Positions 25,901 through 34,437 of a stretch of DNA of 64,000 bases are shown here, one piece after another. The position numbers were made by a program, and so were the translations under genes. How positions within the stretch are numbered: position 1 is the stretch's first letter; each line of letters begins with the position of its first letter. Under the pieces are notes generated by a model. The model was not told the origin of the DNA. It ran no database searches and was given only the letters and a program-made list of their open reading frames with translations. The DNA comes from Clostridia bacterium (GTDB lineage: Bacteria > Bacillota > Clostridia > Lachnospirales > JAOARL01): assembly GCA_025210555.1 (NCBI GenBank), contig JAOARL010000033.1, positions 1-64,000 of the forward strand, written 5' to 3'.

Positions 25901-28900
25901 ATCATCTTGTCCACCTGCTGCTGACCATGTAGGGAACTGTACTCTATTTACTCCAGATATAGAATCTAGTGCTCCTTTTACTTCTACCTCATATCCGTTC
26001 ATATCTACTGCTATAATATCTACACTTATACTTGTAGGTATACTCTTATCAACTCTAACAGTTTTTGTTTCTTCATCACTTATATTTCCTGCTGTATCTA
26101 TTGTTCTAGCCAGCACTGTAGTTACCCCTTCATTACTTACTGTTACGCTACTAGAATATGTAGTCCAGTCTACAGTAGTTGCTCCTGATAATTTATATTC
26201 TGTTCTTAAAAGTCCTGATAATCCTGAGTTACCATGAACTATAGCAAAGCTTACATCTTCTTTAGACCAGCTTTCATCCACTGTTATAGTAGGACTAGTT
26301 GCTTTTGTCTTATCTATATTTATAACTCTGCTTACTTCTGCACTTATGTTTCCTACATTGTCTACTGTTCTTGCATATACTGTTGTAGTTCCTTCAGCTG
26401 AGATAGTAACAGCTGAACTATAAGTTTGCCAGCTTCCACTTTCTATCTTATATTCTCTTCTAGCTACTCCTGATCCTGTGTCACTTCCACCTGTTATAGT
26501 GAAGTTAACATCTGTATTTTGCCAGCTAGAATCCACATTTATAGTTGGCACTGTTGGATTTGTATTATCTGTTTTTACTCTATATGATGTATCTATCCAA
26601 GTTCCACCAGTTCTATTATAAGGACTAGCTAAATCATCGGTTATAACCTCGATACCACCTATTACATCCTCTGTTGTATCTAATAAAATATCAAATGTAG
26701 CTTTAAGTGTATTACCATTATTTACATTATCAACTGAATCTGTAATCTTAAACTTATTGTGAATATTTTCATTTGCCTCTGTTCCATTAAATGCATGCAT
26801 TCTGTATGGATTTTCCGCTTCATATCTAACACGAACATATACTCTTCTCATTCCAGCATCATTATCAATACCTTGAACCCAAAATTTAATGGCATCTCCA
26901 TTTTTAATCCAGTAATCTACTCCATCTACGTATCTTGCTCCAGATGCATATCCATAAGTCATAGTTGGCACGGTTTTATCTATATAATAATCTCCAGAAT
27001 AAACTGTATTAGAGTTTCCTGCATTATCTTCTATATATATTTTTATTTTTCTATGTCCTTCAGCGCTTAAAGTTGACGATGATACTCCAGTTTCTTCTGC
27101 ATACCATCCCCCATAAGTACTTCCACCATTTGTTGAATATGCTTCTTTATATACCTTAACTCCTGATAAATTATCACTTGGTGTGTATGTTACTCCAACA
27201 TTACTGTTTGTCCAACCACTTGTGTTATTAGGTGAAAAACTAGCTGTTGGCTTTGTCTTATCTATCTTAACTTGCTTACTTACCTGAGCACTTACATTTC
27301 CTACATTATCTACTGTTCTTGCATATACTGTTGTTATCCCTTCAGTACTTACTGTTACTGCAGAGCTATATGTAGTCCATGCTCCACTTCCTATCTTATA
27401 TTCTCTTCTAGCTACCCCTGACAAACTATCTGTACCACCTGTAACAGTAAAGTTGACATTGGTATTTTGCCAGCTAGAATCTACATTTATAGTTGGCGCT
27501 GTTGGAATTACATTGTCTATTTTTAGTCTTAATCCATTTGCATCTGACCAGCCACTTCTATTACGTGTATCAGCTAAGTCATCAGCTATAGATTTTATCT
27601 CTGCTGTTAAGTTTTCAGATGTATTAATTAACACATCAAATGTTGCTTTAAGTACTCCACCACCATTTGTATTTGATACTGAATCCGTTATTTTAATTTT
27701 ATCATGCGTACCTGCATTAGTTTCTGTACCACTTGAATAATGTGCTCTATATGGGTTATTTGATCCATGATCCGCTATTAAATAAACCCTTTTCACTCCA
27801 GCACCGTTATCTACACCTTGAACATAAAACTTTACGGTATCTCCATTTTTTGCCCAATAATTTTTTCCACTTACATATCTTGCTCCTGACACATAACCAT
27901 AAGTAAGCGTTGGCGGCGTTGTATCCACCATAAAGCTTCTATGCGATGACCATGGTGAAGCTTCTCCAGCTGCATCCCATGTCATTATTCTAAACTTCCA
28001 ATTTCCATCTGCTAATGCAGTAGTTGTTCTAGTTTTAGCTGAGCTACTTATAGTACCTGACTCATAATGAATAGTTGAAAAGTTATTTGTGCTCCCTTGA
28101 ACTCTATATTTACTTTGAGTATCTCCACTATCTGGGTCATTAAAATTCCAGTTAACTGTTACTGTGTTATCACTTGTTTTTAGTCCATTAGTTGGTGCTG
28201 TTATAGTTGGCGCTGTCGGTGCTGCATTAAATGTGTATTTAACTATTCTTTCTGTTGCTCCTCCTGATATACTATCTCCATATAAAACAAATAATGCTCC
28301 ATTATTAAACACCATTGACCATGTATGCTTACCACCCTCATTTAATATCTCTTTAAGTTCCAAAGTAGTAGCATCAACTATTGCAACTTCCGCTGAAGAA
28401 GCAAGGATCATTAAATCATTCTTATACTTTGCCACTTTCCCTAAATTAGTAGTTCTATGATAACTTAGAGTTCTTGACATTGTTAATGTTTTACCACTTA
28501 CTTTTGATCCTGAAGTGCTAAATTTATCTATATAAACTTTACCACGCTCAGTAGTTACTGCGCATGCATAGCTAGAATCATCATAATATCCTACTCCATA
28601 TGAGTTACCTACTCCTGTATATGGGTTAGTAGTAGAACCATTGGTCTTTCCAATTCTAGCCCTCCATCTTGAACCATTGCTCCTACTTTTACTAGCTGAT
28701 AATACACTATTAGGAACTCTTGAAGACGTATAGTATCTCATACTACTATACGTTATATTACTAGCTCCCAATGATCCAGTTCCATTCTGTAATTTACCTG
28801 TCAAGTCTGCATCGACAGTAAAATGTTGATAATCATTTATGTCCCAAGGTCTATCAAAGTAATTTCTCCAAGGTGCTTCCTCATCTCTATCAAAATCTCC

Positions 28901-29431
28901 AACATAACCTTTTAATTTATAAACATTCCCCACTTTAAATATTCTTCTAAAATAAGCCCTATGTCTGTACTTACCGGCTGCATCTATTCCAGTTGGTGGA
29001 ATTACTCTTCCTGGATTAGATCCACCTACGTTAAGAGGATCTATTACAACTGCAAAAGCTCCACCAGCTTGATCATCACCACGTCTTGGTTTTTTACTTG
29101 CAGTTCCAACTACAAGATATTTACCATTATCAAGTTTTACAATATCTTTTACTGAAACCTGATGGTTATACCCCGCTGCTGAAGTTAAATTTCTTTCCCA
29201 AACTTTGCTAAGATTTGTATTATACTTAATTATTCTAGTATAATACCCATGTTCTGAGTTACTAACTTCTACAGTATAAAATAAACCTCCATCAATTTTA
29301 TCGTCTATAATATTTCCTACTTCTGCTTGATTACCTAAACTTATAGTTTTACTTTTTGTTAAGGCATGTGAATTAAAATTTATAGTGATAAACAAACTTG
29401 TTATAATAGTTAAAAGTAATATTCTTTTCAT
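22991..29431 (-). CDS. Giant secreted modular protein with FnIII, OmpL47-like and GBS_Bsp-like modules
   Basis: The 2146-residue protein has a signal peptide (about 1-23). An N-terminal region (25-400) with recurring short strand units looks propeller-like but was not identified. A FnIII-like module lies at about 404-503. TYGYVSGARY/TYGYASGARY modules lie near 503 and 822, and OmpL47-like modules with SWQNT..ARREYKIG cores near 643 and 960, with others near 727 and 1047. A GBS_Bsp-like unit (VQFPTW..GQDDL) lies near 1150-1230, then Ig-like domains. The final 320 residues parallel the 2026-aa paralogue. No anchor motif is seen. The modules suggest extracellular binding; no partner can be named. 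It has its own terminator and a candidate promoter. Confidence 0.72.
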   Translation of the reverse strand: MKRILLLTIITSLFITINFNSHALTKSKTISLGNQAEVGNIIDDKIDGGLFYTVEVSNSEHGYYTRIIKYNTNLSKVWERNLTSAAGYNHQVSVKDIVKLDNGKYLVVGTASKKPRRGDDQAGGAFAVVIDPLNVGGSNPGRVIPPTGIDAAGKYRHRAYFRRIFKVGNVYKLKGYVGDFDRDEEAPWRNYFDRPWDINDYQHFTVDADLTGKLQNGTGSLGASNITYSSMRYYTSSRVPNSVLSASKSRSNGSRWRARIGKTNGSTTNPYTGVGNSYGVGYYDDSSYACAVTTERGKVYIDKFSTSGSKVSGKTLTMSRTLSYHRTTNLGKVAKYKNDLMILASSAEVAIVDATTLELKEILNEGGKHTWSMVFNNGALFVLYGDSISGGATERIVKYTFNAAPTAPTITAPTNGLKTSDNTVTVNWNFNDPDSGDTQSKYRVQGSTNNFSTIHYESGTISSSAKTRTTTALADGNWKFRIMTWDAAGEASPWSSHRSFMVDTTPPTLTYGYVSGARYVSGKNYWAKNGDTVKFYVQGVDNGAGVKRVYLIADHGSNNPYRAHYSSGTETNAGTHDKIKITDSVSNTNGGGVLKATFDVLINTSENLTAEIKSIADDLADTRNRSGWSDANGLRLKIDNVIPTAPTINVDSSWQNTNVNFTVTGGTDSLSGVARREYKIGSGAWTTYSSAVTVSTEGITTVYARTVDNVGNVSAQVSKQVKIDKTKPTASFSPNNTSGWTNSNVGVTYTPSDNLSGVKVYKEAYSTNGGSTYGGWYAEETGVSSSTLSAEGHRKIKIYIEDNAGNSNTVYSGDYYIDKTVPTMTYGYASGARYVDGVDYWIKNGDAIKFWVQGIDNDAGMRRVYVRVRYEAENPYRMHAFNGTEANENIHNKFKITDSVDNVNNGNTLKATFDILLDTTEDVIGGIEVITDDLASPYNRTGGTWIDTSYRVKTDNTNPTVPTINVDSSWQNTDVNFTITGGSDTGSGVARREYKIESGSWQTYSSAVTISAEGTTTVYARTVDNVGNISAEVSRVINIDKTKATSPTITVDESWSKEDVSFAIVHGNSGLSGLLRTEYKLSGATTVDWTTYSSSVTVSNEGVTTVLARTIDTAGNISDEETKTVRVDKSIPTSISVDIIAVDMNGYEVEVKGALDSISGVNRVQFPTWSAAGGQDDLATDWHNNVTIRGTDMGSGTYRFRVDISDHGNIRGAYHTDVYIFDNAGNLHFAGGLTPYVNSEPVVTMSTDKAAYLKGETGKLNINISDVDVADTIDYSLSAGVYAVMLGRTSGVGKGSVAIDIDTSKFDINEFVWNGTRYEKDVQIDLSVTDHKGGLVNKAVTIKVYNNKPVVTQDTPLSKLKPFTHMDISGKVIDDSGETLIGKYFFYSPLDNTKKTAERFIKGFVSTGQEGYFDARIDYDKAYLDTIKDYLGGRDSEELTDVNLRLIVRDSNGGEGYADKLMKVKYNIVPDITVSDSLVYKKDNETLNITGTIVDADSDNMIIKGTIGGVEKTTTRVGAGAYTLSWNTSELLEGTYTGFKVSVDDQMGGSDDVTYTSNIVVDKTKPIGSFTPNSQGTWGKVDVAFRVDSSDNGPAGLEGANCQIRHSLDEGSTWTSWSGLTVPLYNGSLSPSDGKRMIEIKLVDKSGNENIIRSGVYLIDKTNPVLSIDSTEQGYDYIRADISAIDTLSGVKDYRVDLGSDIGSYGSDTSKNFADLKSNKRYTLKAYVRDNVDNIHSLTRNITTYAVVPQIDVIDTEDNKVAVRVYTDDRNNVRPEVKIICINKADSSDTVEMAFTDKEIITVEGLTPAVNYKVDAVVKNIAGHEERKNVLDNIMFTSNDNDPVIHSFEINYGNATTTQSEIDMKLVASDDKTFEKDLKVQFDINGRKYGYDSDGSVWKENHFGDYQTYYGGFKLDGIGENRITATIVDEGSNKARLTKLVTYQTNTSKPVIVEKPIDTGSEVSDILYDEDGRILTRERLVKIEYSSSGDEFAVSKDSVVWSPWEKVKDSTILKYVELDEKVGIVKTVYVRVRDEAKAEGDIKVIYYLLDREGPEVNITTSNNIRIAKDGKVTLKLEAKDNVSKDLSYKITVKSESSEKVIEGKTKGLTSILEPISGLSAGSYSVEVVVKDQLGNEGKASMNLWSK
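25740..25985 (-). other. GBS_Bsp-like repeat encoded within the 2146-aa protein
   Basis: The encoded segment has VQFPTWSAAGGQDDL followed by GTYRFRVDISDHGN and AYHTDVYIFDNAGN. This is the pattern of GBS_Bsp-like units found in streptococcal Bsp and other wall-associated Gram-positive proteins. One unit only was seen. Confidence 0.65.
27905..28225 (-). repeat. FnIII-like module shared by the three large proteins (copy 2)
   Basis: It begins APTAPTITAPTNG, shares WNFNDPDSGD and RVQGSTNNFS with copy 1, and ends VDTTPP. It is the most similar pair member of copy 1. Confidence 0.8.
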
Positions 29432-29468
29432 ATTTTTCTCCTATCAGAATTATTTTTTTATTAATTAA

Positions 29469-29477
29469 ATTTTATCA
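29469..29477 (-). promoter_or_regulatory. Extended -10 element for the 2146-aa protein gene
   Basis: TGATAAAAT on the minus strand is a TGn-extended -10, 37 bases before the start codon. No good -35 is visible. Closely related elements precede the 1225-aa protein gene and miaB. Confidence 0.4.
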
Positions 29478-29505
29478 TAACAATACTCTATTTAATATAC
29501 TTAAC

Positions 29506-29540
29506 AAAAAAATAATGATCCATTTTAAAATGAATCATTA
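29506..29540 (-). terminator. Terminator after the 1225-aa protein gene
   Basis: A 14-bp near-perfect palindrome (29513-29526 with 29527-29540, one G-U pair) is followed on the minus strand by seven T residues. It begins six bases past the stop codon. Confidence 0.85.
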
Positions 29541-29546
29541 CTTTTA

Positions 29547-32500
29547 TTAATAACTATTACTTATCTCTATATTTATATCCTTTGTAGATGTGTTATTACC
29601 TTCATCAGTTGCTTCTATTCTCATTACTACTGTATTCCCTACTACAAAGTTAGAATTTATACTTGCTGCCATCAGTATTTTACCTGTATCTACTTCTGTT
29701 ACTCCAGATCCTGTACTTATACTTATAGCTCCTGTATCCAGTCCTCCAAATAAAAGTTTAACTTTTATATTTTGAACTCTTGTTGTGTCTTCTACTTTTA
29801 TCTTCTCATGTACATATGAATTAGGTGCAAGTTTAATATTATTCCCTGATGTTTTTATTACTGGCAATACCTTATCTATCTTAGTTACGCTAACTACTTC
29901 TACTCTTTCATTTCCTACATTATCTCTTGCATATATAGTTATATCTTTATTCTCTCCAACTATTATATTTCCTCCTGAAAGAGCATTACCTACTGTTCCA
30001 TTTACAAAGTCTCCTACTACTTTATTTCCTTCTTGCCAAAGAACAGTGTTTAAACCACTTTCTGTCTCAGTTGTAGTTACTGATAATGTTACATCAGTAT
30101 TTACATATGATGCTGGATTACCTGTTACAGATATAATTGGAGCATCTACATCTGTTCTATCAGGTAATGATATATAATAAAGATTTGCATAACTATAAGT
30201 TCTTATAGTTCCTTGCTTTGCTCTTACTCTTATTGCATATGATTTATTTGAATTATAAGCCGTTCCAGTAGAACTTCTATATAAACTTCTTGGATCATCA
30301 CTAAGATCTAATCCGCTTTTATCATGTTTAAATATATCATCATTTCTTGTATTATCTGCATATCCACTTATTACTGCTTCAGTTGGATAAACATGTTCTA
30401 ATCTACTATCAAAGACTAAATTATTTCCAACATTAAATATACGGTACTTATTTCCGTCATATATAAGAACTTCATATTCATTAGCTCCTTCTACAGCTGG
30501 CCATGTTAATTTTATATATCCTCTTCCTTCTCTGCTCCAATTAAGTGGTCCATAGCTTCCTGTAATATTAGGAACTCCTGACATATGCTTATAATCACTA
30601 TAAGCTGTTTCTACTAAATCTCCATTTCTAGCATTTACTCTATAATAATATGTTGTATATTTACTTGGAACTACTACATCTTCTGTAAGACTAGTAGACC
30701 AATCTCTTATTACCTCTAGATTTTCATTAAATGTGTCATTCGTTGCTCTTTCTATTCTATATTCTGTATTTGCTGGATTTCCTTCAGCATTAATTGTAAT
30801 TTTGTGTATTACACCTTCTTTATTACTTAAATCTCCACTTGATGCATCTGCTACTGTTATACTAGGTTCTTTAGCAAATGTATATTTAGCATTCAAATTC
30901 TTTTCTCTTATATTTCCTACATTATCAATTACTCTTGTTTTTAATATATACTGAGTATTTGGATTTAATCCTGCTATATCTTTAACGTCACTTGATTCAT
31001 AAGTACTCCAGCTACTTCCGTTATAATAACTATATCTATTTACTGGAAGTCCTGATAATAAATCATTAGTAGCACCTACGTTAATTCTCATACTATTAGT
31101 GCCCGTCGTTGTAAGATTAACTGTATAATCTTCTGGTAAATCTGCATCTGTTCTATTAGGTAGAGTTGGCATATATGGTGTTGAATAAACCGATTCTCCA
31201 ACGGTATTGTATGCTGAAACTCTAAACCAATAATTTTTTTTATTATTATGTGCTGCATATGATGATTTAAGATATAATCTACTTGGATTATCCCTTAAAT
31301 CTAAACCTGTCTTGCTATGATTAAATATATCTATTGTTCTAGTATCATCAGCATCTTGATTAATTCTTGCTTCTGTTGGATAAACTTTCCATACACTTGA
31401 GTCCCACGTTGTTGTATTCCCAGCATCCCAGGCTCTATAAGTACTTCCATCATATATATGCACTTTATACCCTGTTGCTCCTGTTTGAGCTTGCCAGTTA
31501 AGTATTACTTTCCCTCTTCCTTCTGTTTTATGCCATAAAACACCTGCTGTGCTACCTGTTGGAGTGGGTGGCGTGCTTGGCACTGTCCATCTATCCTTCC
31601 ATGAGTAATTGCCATAATTTCCTGCATTATCTCTATATCTTATAGTAAATCTATATTTGTTACCCGGTAATAATCCATTGAATACATGACTTGTTTTATT
31701 TGTTTCATTATAAGACTTCCCTGCTTCTGGAGTACCATCATTATCTATGTCTACAGTATCTTCCCAATCGCTACCATTCCACCTTTTAGCATATATTCTA
31801 ACACTATGATATCCTGAACTTGGACTACTATCTGCAAACGCTTTCCAATTCATTGTAATAGAAGTATCAGTTGTGTTTGTATATGTTCCTGTTGATAAAT
31901 TTGGATTATCTGGCAAAGTCGTATCCACTAATACATTAGTAAGTTCACCCCAGCTTGATGCTCCACCATTATTGTCCCATACTTTTACTCTGAATTTCCA
32001 TATTCCATCAGCTAAAGCTGTTGTTGTTTTAGTTTTAGCACTGCTTGTTACAACTCCTGAATTATAATGATTGGTAGTAAAATTATCTGTACTCCCAATT
32101 AATTGATATTTTCCCTGTGTATCTCCACTATCAGGATCACTAAAGTTCCAGTTAACAGTTACTGTGTTATCTTTAGTTTTAATTCCCGTAGCCGGTGCTG
32201 TTATAGTCGGTTTATTAGGGTTTTGATTATATATTCTTACATACCAATAACCATCTGAATGTTTTCCGTTATTTGGATAAGCTCCAGCTGGAGCAATAAT
32301 ATTACTCTGAACTAAACTTCCTTTTGCATTACTCACTACAGTATATTTATCATATCTTGCTTCTGTATATGATACGCCTGACTTATCAGGTGGAAGATAC
32401 ACCCAATAATCTAACAATGTAAATGTTGCCGTATCACTATATTTATCCATTGGTATTTTTATAGTTTTTTTATATGGACCATTTATTATATGTTCATACA

Positions 32501-33224
32501 TACAATATCTCATAGATGAATTTACCTTATAATAAACCTTTGTGTAGAAAACATACTTTTCTCCACTTGGAACGTCTATTTTCACATCTACATTTCTAGT
32601 GCCATGATATGATTCAGTAGCTCCAATGGCATTCATTTCATCTTCTTTTATATTATACCAACCTCTGTTGCTATGGTATGGATTTTTACCATATAATCCC
32701 TTGTTCATTACATTATAGTTATATTTATCAAGTACAAATTCTCCTTCGTCCCAATCTCCATTTGATACAAACTCTTGCTCTGTTGTAAGTCTAACATCTA
32801 CATAACCATCGAATGGACCTTCAATATACCAAACACCCACCTCTTCATGCCACTCATCACTTCCTGACATGCTACTTTTATATAATGATAACCCACTAAC
32901 TTCCTGAGCATCTTTATTATCTATAAGTTTTCCTCTTGAGGTAACATTAAATCTTCTATCTGCACCAAACACTCTTGCCTGTGCTCTATATAGATGTGCT
33001 TCACCTGCTGGAACTGTAATTCCAACTTGTCTGGTTACAGTCTGATCTCCTTTTTTATCACTAGCATCTATTCTTACTCTATTATATCTAGTAAAATTGG
33101 ACGTTGAAGTATACCCCCCTATTATTACTCCGCTTTTACCAAAAATTTCATTAAAACTTGTATATGCTGATACATTTAATGCAAAACCTATTATCATTAG
33201 AAAAATTAATATAATTTTCTTCAT
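29547..33224 (-). CDS. Large secreted fibronectin-III-rich protein
   Basis: The 1225-residue protein has a signal peptide (about 1-20) and an unrecognised, aromatic-rich N-terminal region (20-335). FnIII-like domains follow: the module shared with both larger neighbours (about 336-435), another near 436-545, and two copies of a distinctive module near 550-680 and 885-1015. That module has KVHIYDG or EVLIYDG, DSxxxxxYPTEA and DIFxHxKSGLDL or DIFxHDKSGLDL. Ig-like domains near 1028 and 1118 end the protein. No SLH, LPXTG or membrane anchor is present. GGAGG precedes the ATG at good spacing. It is monocistronic, set apart by terminators on both sides. Confidence 0.72.
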   Translation of the reverse strand: MKKIILIFLMIIGFALNVSAYTSFNEIFGKSGVIIGGYTSTSNFTRYNRVRIDASDKKGDQTVTRQVGITVPAGEAHLYRAQARVFGADRRFNVTSRGKLIDNKDAQEVSGLSLYKSSMSGSDEWHEEVGVWYIEGPFDGYVDVRLTTEQEFVSNGDWDEGEFVLDKYNYNVMNKGLYGKNPYHSNRGWYNIKEDEMNAIGATESYHGTRNVDVKIDVPSGEKYVFYTKVYYKVNSSMRYCMYEHIINGPYKKTIKIPMDKYSDTATFTLLDYWVYLPPDKSGVSYTEARYDKYTVVSNAKGSLVQSNIIAPAGAYPNNGKHSDGYWYVRIYNQNPNKPTITAPATGIKTKDNTVTVNWNFSDPDSGDTQGKYQLIGSTDNFTTNHYNSGVVTSSAKTKTTTALADGIWKFRVKVWDNNGGASSWGELTNVLVDTTLPDNPNLSTGTYTNTTDTSITMNWKAFADSSPSSGYHSVRIYAKRWNGSDWEDTVDIDNDGTPEAGKSYNETNKTSHVFNGLLPGNKYRFTIRYRDNAGNYGNYSWKDRWTVPSTPPTPTGSTAGVLWHKTEGRGKVILNWQAQTGATGYKVHIYDGSTYRAWDAGNTTTWDSSVWKVYPTEARINQDADDTRTIDIFNHSKTGLDLRDNPSRLYLKSSYAAHNNKKNYWFRVSAYNTVGESVYSTPYMPTLPNRTDADLPEDYTVNLTTTGTNSMRINVGATNDLLSGLPVNRYSYYNGSSWSTYESSDVKDIAGLNPNTQYILKTRVIDNVGNIREKNLNAKYTFAKEPSITVADASSGDLSNKEGVIHKITINAEGNPANTEYRIERATNDTFNENLEVIRDWSTSLTEDVVVPSKYTTYYYRVNARNGDLVETAYSDYKHMSGVPNITGSYGPLNWSREGRGYIKLTWPAVEGANEYEVLIYDGNKYRIFNVGNNLVFDSRLEHVYPTEAVISGYADNTRNDDIFKHDKSGLDLSDDPRSLYRSSTGTAYNSNKSYAIRVRAKQGTIRTYSYANLYYISLPDRTDVDAPIISVTGNPASYVNTDVTLSVTTTETESGLNTVLWQEGNKVVGDFVNGTVGNALSGGNIIVGENKDITIYARDNVGNERVEVVSVTKIDKVLPVIKTSGNNIKLAPNSYVHEKIKVEDTTRVQNIKVKLLFGGLDTGAISISTGSGVTEVDTGKILMAASINSNFVVGNTVVMRIEATDEGNNTSTKDINIEISNSY
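31915..32220 (-). repeat. FnIII-like module shared by the three large proteins (copy 3)
   Basis: It begins NKPTITAPATGIKTKDNTV, shares WNFSDPDSGD and the WKFRVKVWD strand with copies 1 and 2, and ends VDTTLP. Confidence 0.78.
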
Positions 33225-33255
33225 CCTTAACCTCCAACAAATATTTATTAACTAA

Positions 33256-33264
33256 ATTTTAACA
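33256..33264 (-). promoter_or_regulatory. Extended -10 element for the 1225-aa protein gene
   Basis: TGTTAAAAT on the minus strand lies about 31 bases before the start codon and directly downstream of the preceding gene's terminator. No convincing -35 is visible. Confidence 0.45.
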
Positions 33265-33295
33265 TACAACCTTACATTTAGATATATTTTTGCAA

Positions 33296-33321
33296 TAAAA
33301 AAAGCATAACATCTGTCATGC
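33296..33321 (-). terminator. Terminator at the end of the motility supercluster
   Basis: An eight-bp stem (33304-33311 with 33314-33321, one G-U pair) is followed by eight T residues on the minus strand. It begins seven bases after the MltG-like gene and separates motility transcription from the giant surface-protein genes. Confidence 0.85.
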
Positions 33322-33327
33322 ATTTTC

Positions 33328-33906
33328 TTAATATAATAAAGCTGATAATACTTTACTGTATGTACTATTTGTTGGAACTTTGAATGTTCCTGCTCTAAGT
33401 TTTCTAGCCTTTCCTTGGCTTTGAATATATTTATTAAACTTATCTGCATTATCTACTAATCCAGCATTATATATAATCTTAGCAACTTTTTCTGAGCTTG
33501 ATCCGCTAGGAATAGTCACTCTTCTATAACTTGTAGTTGCCGAACTACTACTGCTGCTAGTTGAAGATACTTTTTTAGCATCTGCTAACTTCTTTTCATA
33601 AGATTTTTTAGTTTCTTCTAAGTTTAACTTTAACTCTTTGTTAGCATTAATTTGCTCTACATTCTCTGTTTCTAATTTCTTTACCTTATTATTAAGTTCA
33701 GAAATTAAATTGTCTTTTACATTATTTTCATCTACTGGAACTAATCCTAGTCCAGTTGCTTTTTCAATAATTTGTTCATCTGTTAATTCTACTTGTTCTT
33801 TTACAGTTTTAACTCCACTTTTACCATATGATATAACTGAAAAAAGTGAAACTACCATTAATCCTACTCCTAAACCAAGTAGAAATGATCTTTTTGAAAA
33901 ATACAT
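33328..33906 (-). CDS. Small membrane-anchored protein with MltG (YceG) N-terminal-like domain
   Basis: The 192-residue protein has one N-terminal membrane segment (about 8-27), a coiled coil (65-110) and a serine-rich linker. Its C-terminal domain (about 128-192: GSSSEKVAKIIYNAGLVDN..KLRAGTFKVPTNSTYSKVLSAL) resembles the LysM-like substrate-binding part of MltG endolytic transglycosylases. The catalytic part of MltG is absent, so it is probably a peptidoglycan-binding accessory and not an enzyme. The ATG follows AAGAGGTGATTAA. It is last in the sigma-28/FapA gene string. Confidence 0.68.
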   Translation of the reverse strand: MYFSKRSFLLGLGVGLMVVSLFSVISYGKSGVKTVKEQVELTDEQIIEKATGLGLVPVDENNVKDNLISELNNKVKKLETENVEQINANKELKLNLEETKKSYEKKLADAKKVSSTSSSSSSATTSYRRVTIPSGSSSEKVAKIIYNAGLVDNADKFNKYIQSQGKARKLRAGTFKVPTNSTYSKVLSALLY

Positions 33907-33910
33907 TTAA

Positions 33911-34423
33911 TCACCTCTTTTGTGTTAATTCTAATAATAATTTTACTTCACCTTTACCAATATTTAATTCTTTTGCAATTTCATCAACACTCTTACCATC
34001 TTCGTGTAAAGAATAAATATCAGAGTAACCTCCAGATTGAGTTTTCTTTTCTGGTTTAGCTACAGGTTCTTCAACTTTTTCAATTTCTACGTTTTTCTTT
34101 TGTACTTCTTCATCTCTAGCATTAACTTTATAAGTAGGTACACTTGTTGCTGAATCATACTTTTCATCAATCATTTGATATAAAAATAATAATTCTTTAT
34201 GCTTTTGCGATAATTCATCATTAACATGATTTGCAAACTTATTAAGTTCTTCCATCATCTTATCAATTTCATCAAGTTTCTCTTTAAGCTTCTTCTCTGC
34301 ATTTAATATCTTATTTTGATTAAGTGGATTATTAATAATATCTATGTCTTTCATATAAAAAACTGATACTACTGTCATTATTAATCCTGCTAAAAATAAT
34401 AAAATATACATAGTATAAACCAT
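33911..34423 (-). CDS. DUF6115-like protein: membrane segment, coiled coil and small helix-turn-helix-like tail
   Basis: The 170-residue protein has an N-terminal membrane segment (about 5-23) and a coiled coil (about 38-85). A charged linker follows. The C-terminal motif (DIYSLHEDGKSVDEIAKELNIGKGEVKLLLELTQK) looks like a small helix-turn-helix. This architecture occurs in Firmicute motility clusters downstream of the FapA-type gene. Its role is unknown. AAGGAGG lies eight bases before the ATG. Confidence 0.62.
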   Translation of the reverse strand: MVYTMYILLFLAGLIMTVVSVFYMKDIDIINNPLNQNKILNAEKKLKEKLDEIDKMMEELNKFANHVNDELSQKHKELLFLYQMIDEKYDSATSVPTYKVNARDEEVQKKNVEIEKVEEPVAKPEKKTQSGGYSDIYSLHEDGKSVDEIAKELNIGKGEVKLLLELTQKR

Positions 34424-34437
34424 TTTATTCCTCCTTA

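Noticed and set aside
19900-28000. Repeated DNA blocks that could suggest a CRISPR or satellite array
   Set aside because: The repeats are hundreds of bases long, diverged, kept in frame, and correspond to protein modules; no short regular repeats or spacers are present.
16830-30954. Many plus-strand open frames of 60-150 codons inside the giant protein genes
   Set aside because: They are antisense shadows of long AT-rich repetitive coding sequence, lacking ribosome sites and family resemblance.
16768-33224. Giant proteins as prophage tail fibres
   Set aside because: No other phage genes, integrase or attachment sites lie nearby, and each has a standard signal peptide and its own terminator.
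33252-33449. Minus-strand frame of 65 codons
   Set aside because: It overlaps the MltG-like gene in another frame and runs through that gene's terminator.
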